A DNA stretch of 7,771 bases from a bacterium. Lineage in GTDB: Bacteria; UBP15; UBA6099; DSWB01. The notes beneath the pieces were generated by a model. That model was not told where the DNA came from. It did no database searches and saw only the letters and a program-made list of their open reading frames with translations. The DNA lies in assembly GCA_020061125.1 (NCBI GenBank), contig JAGUYV010000380.1, positions 1 to 7,771 on the forward strand. The letters run 5' to 3'. Positions within the stretch are counted from its first letter, which is position 1; the number at the start of each line of letters is the position of its first letter. A program made the position numbers and the translations under genes. Positions 5,813-7,771 of this stretch are shown here, piece by piece.

Positions 5813-6295
5813 TCATTCCTGGTCCGGAGCCAGGCCGAACAGGGGCATGCCGCGCTGGCGCGGCGCGCCGGGCCGCAGTTCGTTGAGATAATTGCGCGCC
5901 TGCCGGGTCTTCACCTTGATGCCGAAGCGGCGCTGCAGGTGGAGCTGGAGCTTGTGCGCGTTCCACTTGCCGCGGGGCAGGCCGAACACGCGGGGATCCT
6001 CGAGCAGATCCTCTTCGAGCTGGCGCTTGGATTCGTCTGACAACTGGCTCGGGCGGCCCGGCGGCGGGGTCTTTTCAAGCGCCTCCAGGCCCTCTTCGTT
6101 CACCTGGTGCACCCACCGGGTCATGGTCTGGCGGCTCAACCCGAACACCTTGTTCAGTTCCGTGGGCCGGTGGCCTTCCTTGAGCAATATAAGAATGGCG
6201 ATTTTCAGCCCGGTCCACGCGCCGGGGATCTCCTTGGCCTTGCGCAGCAGCGCATCCACATCCACGGTCTTGTTGTCAATGTTGAGAGCTTTCAC
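5813..6295 (-). CDS. Stand-alone IS630-type helix-turn-helix protein
   Basis: A 160-residue DNA-binding protein resembling the N-terminal half of IS630/Tc1-mariner transposases. Residues 29-66 form a homeodomain-like HTH (LKIAILILLKEGHRPTELN, then GLSRQTMTRWVHQVNEEG). A linker follows with GRPSQLS at 80-86, an AT-hook-like GRP motif. A second winged-helix unit spans about 88-141 (GKWNAHKLQLHLQRRFGIKV, then TRQARNYLNELR). A complete IS630 transposase is about 340 residues with a DDE domain next. Here the protein stops at 160 and only 84 bases separate it from the next gene, so no catalytic domain or remnant fits downstream. It cannot be an autonomous transposase. It could be a domesticated regulator or a truncated IS. 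The start is GTG (6293-6295) with no ribosome site but a near-consensus promoter immediately upstream. The flanking 19-bp inverted sites make it the candidate regulator of itself and the amidohydrolase gene. Confidence 0.8.
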   Translation of the reverse strand: MKALNIDNKTVDVDALLRKAKEIPGAWTGLKIAILILLKEGHRPTELNKVFGLSRQTMTRWVHQVNEEGLEALEKTPPPGRPSQLSDESKRQLEEDLLEDPRVFGLPRGKWNAHKLQLHLQRRFGIKVKTRQARNYLNELRPGAPRQRGMPLFGLAPDQE

Positions 6296-6302
6296 AAAAA
6301 CC

Positions 6303-6331
6303 AGTATAGCACGCCCAAATCAATATGTCAC
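6303..6331 (-). promoter_or_regulatory. Near-consensus promoter of the HTH gene, probably leaderless
   Basis: The minus strand has GTGACA (6326-6331, five of six to -35), exactly 17 bases, and TATACT (6303-6308, five of six to -10). The expected start is six to seven bases downstream of the -10, at 6295-6296, which is the G of the GTG start codon or the base before it. No Shine-Dalgarno sequence precedes the codon, which fits leaderless initiation. The -35 lies within the 19-bp site at 6326-6344. Confidence 0.65.
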
Positions 6332-6344
6332 ATTATTTATTGCA
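6326..6344 (+). repeat. 19-bp AT-rich site, copy 2 (candidate operator or terminal inverted repeat)
   Basis: The plus strand reads TGTCACATTATTTATTGCA, the inverted partner of the site at 5758-5776 (15 of 19 identical). It covers the -35 of the HTH promoter. The two copies also share the exact 12-mer CATTATTTATTG on the plus strand (5760-5771 and 6331-6342), because the core is nearly symmetric in A/T content. Confidence 0.55.
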
Positions 6345-6494
6345 CGGGGAAATGGGGATCGGGGCTGACGGTGCCGACCTGTCAACAGTCCGCTTACATA
6401 TTTAATTTTTTGTAACTGCACGGTATTTACTATTGGCGCTCCGGCCGGACCTTGTGATTCTGCGATCATTGGTGCGATATGTGACGCACGCCAT
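6345..6494. other. Intergenic stretch without a recognised gene
   Basis: This stretch separates the HTH promoter from the terminator of the next gene. It holds three GGGG tracts (6346-6349, 6354-6357, 6361-6364), an AT-rich patch (about 6395-6417), the 10-bp palindrome TCCGGCCGGA (6440-6449), a direct repeat TGCGAT (6461-6466 and 6473-6478), and a GTGCG/CGCAC inverted repeat (about 6472-6488). No open frame here has a ribosome site or recognisable protein. None of the small motifs alone justifies a functional call. Confidence 0.4.
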
Positions 6495-6520
6495 AAAAAG
6501 AGCGGCCACTTGCGGGCCGC
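6495..6520 (-). terminator. Rho-independent terminator of the SCP2-like gene
   Basis: On the minus strand GCGGCC (6515-6520), a seven-base loop, GGCCGC (6502-6507), then TCTTTTT. This is a GC-rich stem followed directly by a U-tract, 37 bases past the TAA stop at 6557. It is the best terminator in the window and separates this gene from the HTH gene. Confidence 0.8.
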
Positions 6521-6556
6521 CCGGTGGTTTCTTTTGGGAATGACGCGATTGCGCGG

Positions 6557-7318
6557 TTATCCGAGGTACTGGGAAATGCGGCCCATGATGTAGCTCAAAT
6601 CCCCGAACAGCGGGATGAAGCCGCGCAGCACGATGTCCCCGCGGCCGATGGCGGCCATGGTGTCCAGTTCGCCGCTCAACATGCCGTACGCGATCTTGAG
6701 GTCCTTGACTTCCAGCTCCACGCTCGGGGACGCGGTCTTGCCCTTGCTCGGGAACAGGGTCTGATCCTTGACATCCATGTAGGCGAACGGCCCGTCCGGG
6801 AGCACGGCGAACTGGGCGCAGCCGTCGGCCAGATGATGCACGGTCGGCTCCACGCCGGGGTCGTACTCGGCGATCTCCCGCATGCCGAACACCGCGGTGT
6901 TCAGCAGCAAAGTGACCGTGCGCTTGAGCCGGACGGGGTCTTCCAGGTCCGCGGCGGAGGGCTTGAGGGTCTTTTCCATGGCTGCGGTCAGTTTCATGAA
7001 TTTCAGCAGAATGATGAGGTGCAGCAGGCCCTTTTTGGGCATGGGCTTTGTCACGCCGTCCATCATGTCCACGATGTCCTTGACCGAATCGAAGGTGAAC
7101 AGCACCGTGGGGCTGGAGTGCGCGCCCTGCTTGACCTTGAGATTGCCGCCCTGGAATTCCAGGTGAGCGGCCGGGCCGCCGTTCAGCACCTCGAACTGGA
7201 TCACATTGTTCCAGCCCCGCACCATGCGCTTGAGCTGCGGGTCGAGTTCCATGAGGGTTTCAAGATGCGGAAGCAGGACTTTGAGAAACAGGTTGGCTTT
7301 GATCACATTCGGGTCCAT
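6557..7318 (-). CDS. Protein with two SCP2-like lipid-binding segments
   Basis: A 253-residue protein (MDPNVIKANLFLKV...). Two stretches resemble the SCP2 sterol-carrier fold. Residues about 38-115 include NVIQFEVLNGGPAAHLEFQG, then SSPTVLFTFDSVKDIVDMMDG. Residues about 166-250 include CAQFAVLPDGPFAYMDVKDQ, then SVELEVKDLKIAYGMLSGEL and end in a hydrophobic helix. SCP2 domains hold fatty acyl chains or sterol-like lipids in a hydrophobic tunnel and are about 110 residues, so a tandem arrangement fits the length. No signal peptide; probably cytosolic. Start: ATG 7318 has GGGAG six bases upstream. In-frame alternatives are ATG 7357, whose start codon overlaps a candidate -10, and TTG 7384, so 7318 is preferred. 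It has its own promoter and terminator and is probably monocistronic. The SCP2 call is from pattern and is moderately sure; the ligand is unknown. Confidence 0.8.
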   Translation of the reverse strand: MDPNVIKANLFLKVLLPHLETLMELDPQLKRMVRGWNNVIQFEVLNGGPAAHLEFQGGNLKVKQGAHSSPTVLFTFDSVKDIVDMMDGVTKPMPKKGLLHLIILLKFMKLTAAMEKTLKPSAADLEDPVRLKRTVTLLLNTAVFGMREIAEYDPGVEPTVHHLADGCAQFAVLPDGPFAYMDVKDQTLFPSKGKTASPSVELEVKDLKIAYGMLSGELDTMAAIGRGDIVLRGFIPLFGDLSYIMGRISQYLG

Positions 7319-7355
7319 GGCAGTCTCCCGTGCCGGTTTATCTTTCAAGGTCTGC

Positions 7356-7384
7356 ATTGTATCACCTGCCGGTTGAATATTCAA
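7356..7384 (-). promoter_or_regulatory. Promoter of the SCP2-like gene with a palindrome over the -35
   Basis: The minus strand has TTGAAT (7379-7384, four of six to -35), exactly 17 bases, and TACAAT (7356-7361, five of six to -10). Transcription would begin near 7349, leaving a leader of about 30 bases with GGGAG before ATG 7318. The -35 is the left half of a perfect 12-bp palindrome, TTGAATATTCAA (7373-7384), a possible operator. Confidence 0.5.
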
Positions 7385-7417
7385 TCGCGCGGTGCGTGCG
7401 CTCCGCGCCGATCATGA

Positions 7418-7771
7418 TCATAATGAACCCCGCCGCAATACGGAACTGTAAATGTCCATGATTTCCCGCGCGTGCGCGGCGGGCGAGAACAGGGAGCGCG
7501 CGCGCTCACGCGCGGCCTCGCCCATGCACGCGCGCATTTTCTCGTCCGCGAGCAGCGAAATCAGGCCTCTCGCCAGCGCGTGCCCGTCGCCCGGCGGCAC
7601 GACAAGCCCGGTCTGACCGTGAACGATCATTTCGGGAATGCCCCCGATGTCCGAGCCGATCGAGGGAACGCCCGCGGCCATGGCTTCGAGCACGGTGCGC
7701 GGCAGGGAGTCGGGCCGCACGCTGGGCTGCGCGTGCACGGCGCACGAGGCCAGAATCGCGGGCACATCGTC
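7418..7771 (-). CDS. GT4-type glycosyltransferase, C-terminal end (cut by right edge)
   Basis: The last 117 residues of a glycosyltransferase that enters from the right edge. The visible part is the nucleotide-sugar-binding half of the GT-B fold. PDSLPRTVLEAMAAGVPSIG contains the acid-x7-acid signature with Asp in place of the usual first Glu. It is followed by SDIGGIPEMIVHGQTGLVVPPGD, the standard family continuation, and then C-terminal helices (ALARGLISLLAD to the end). Such enzymes move a sugar from a nucleotide donor to a lipid, polysaccharide or small-molecule acceptor at the cytosolic face of the membrane. The acceptor-binding half and the start lie outside the window; the GTG at 7765 is an internal valine codon, not a start. 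The TGA stop is at 7418, about 34 bases before the SCP2-like promoter. Confidence 0.88.
   Translation of the reverse strand, partial: DDVPAILASCAVHAQPSVRPDSLPRTVLEAMAAGVPSIGSDIGGIPEMIVHGQTGLVVPPGDGHALARGLISLLADEKMRACMGEAARERARSLFSPAAHAREIMDIYSSVLRRGSL

Noticed and set aside
6524-7417. Open plus-strand frame antisense to the SCP2-like gene
   Set aside because: It has no ribosome site or domain pattern and runs through the terminator-flanked minus gene.
7410-7419. GATCATGATC palindrome at the glycosyltransferase stop
   Set aside because: It is short and overlaps the coding end, and such tetramer doublets arise often by chance.
1-7771. CRISPR array, tRNA or rRNA gene
   Set aside because: No regularly spaced repeat array, cloverleaf-type sequence with a CCA-type end, or conserved rRNA segment was seen on either strand.

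Overview
The window is GC-rich bacterial DNA, about 60% G+C by eye. It carries eight protein-coding genes, two of them cut by the window edges. Seven are on the minus strand; only the ModE-like regulator is on plus. A Sec signal peptide, Shine-Dalgarno sites, sigma70-like promoters and a multi-PAS sensor point to a free-living Gram-negative-type environmental bacterium. The family mix (SCP2-like lipid binding, C45 Ntn-hydrolase, amidohydrolase, stand-alone IS630-type HTH, secreted alpha/alpha-toroid protein) recalls Hydrogenedentota, planctomycete or related lineages, but nothing here fixes the phylum.

Layout, left to right: (1) 1-694, N-terminal part of a PAS-domain sensor, minus, cut by the left edge. 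(2) 842-2866, a secreted 674-residue protein with an Ig-like domain and a probable alpha/alpha-toroid, minus. (3) 3022-3354, a 110-residue ModE-type winged-helix regulator, plus, divergent from the secreted protein. (4) 3404-4591, a C45/penicillin-acyltransferase-like Ntn-hydrolase, minus. (5) 4676-5728, a metal-dependent amidohydrolase (COG2159 type) with a TTG start, minus. (6) 5813-6295, a stand-alone IS630-type HTH protein with a GTG start, minus. (7) 6557-7318, a protein with two SCP2-like segments, minus, followed by a good intrinsic terminator. (8) 7418-7771, C-terminal end of a GT4 glycosyltransferase, minus, cut by the right edge.

The most interesting part is 5758-6344. The HTH gene is bracketed by two 19-bp AT-rich sites in inverted orientation, identical at 15 of 19 positions. 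One lies over the predicted -10/start region of the amidohydrolase promoter. The other lies over the -35 of the HTH gene's own promoter, which is near-consensus and places the transcript start almost on the GTG codon, so the mRNA is probably leaderless or nearly so. One reading is a domesticated transposase-derived DNA-binding protein that controls itself and a downstream amidohydrolase plus C45 hydrolase pair. The competing reading is a miniature IS-like element whose terminal inverted repeats are these two sites. The sequence alone cannot decide between them.
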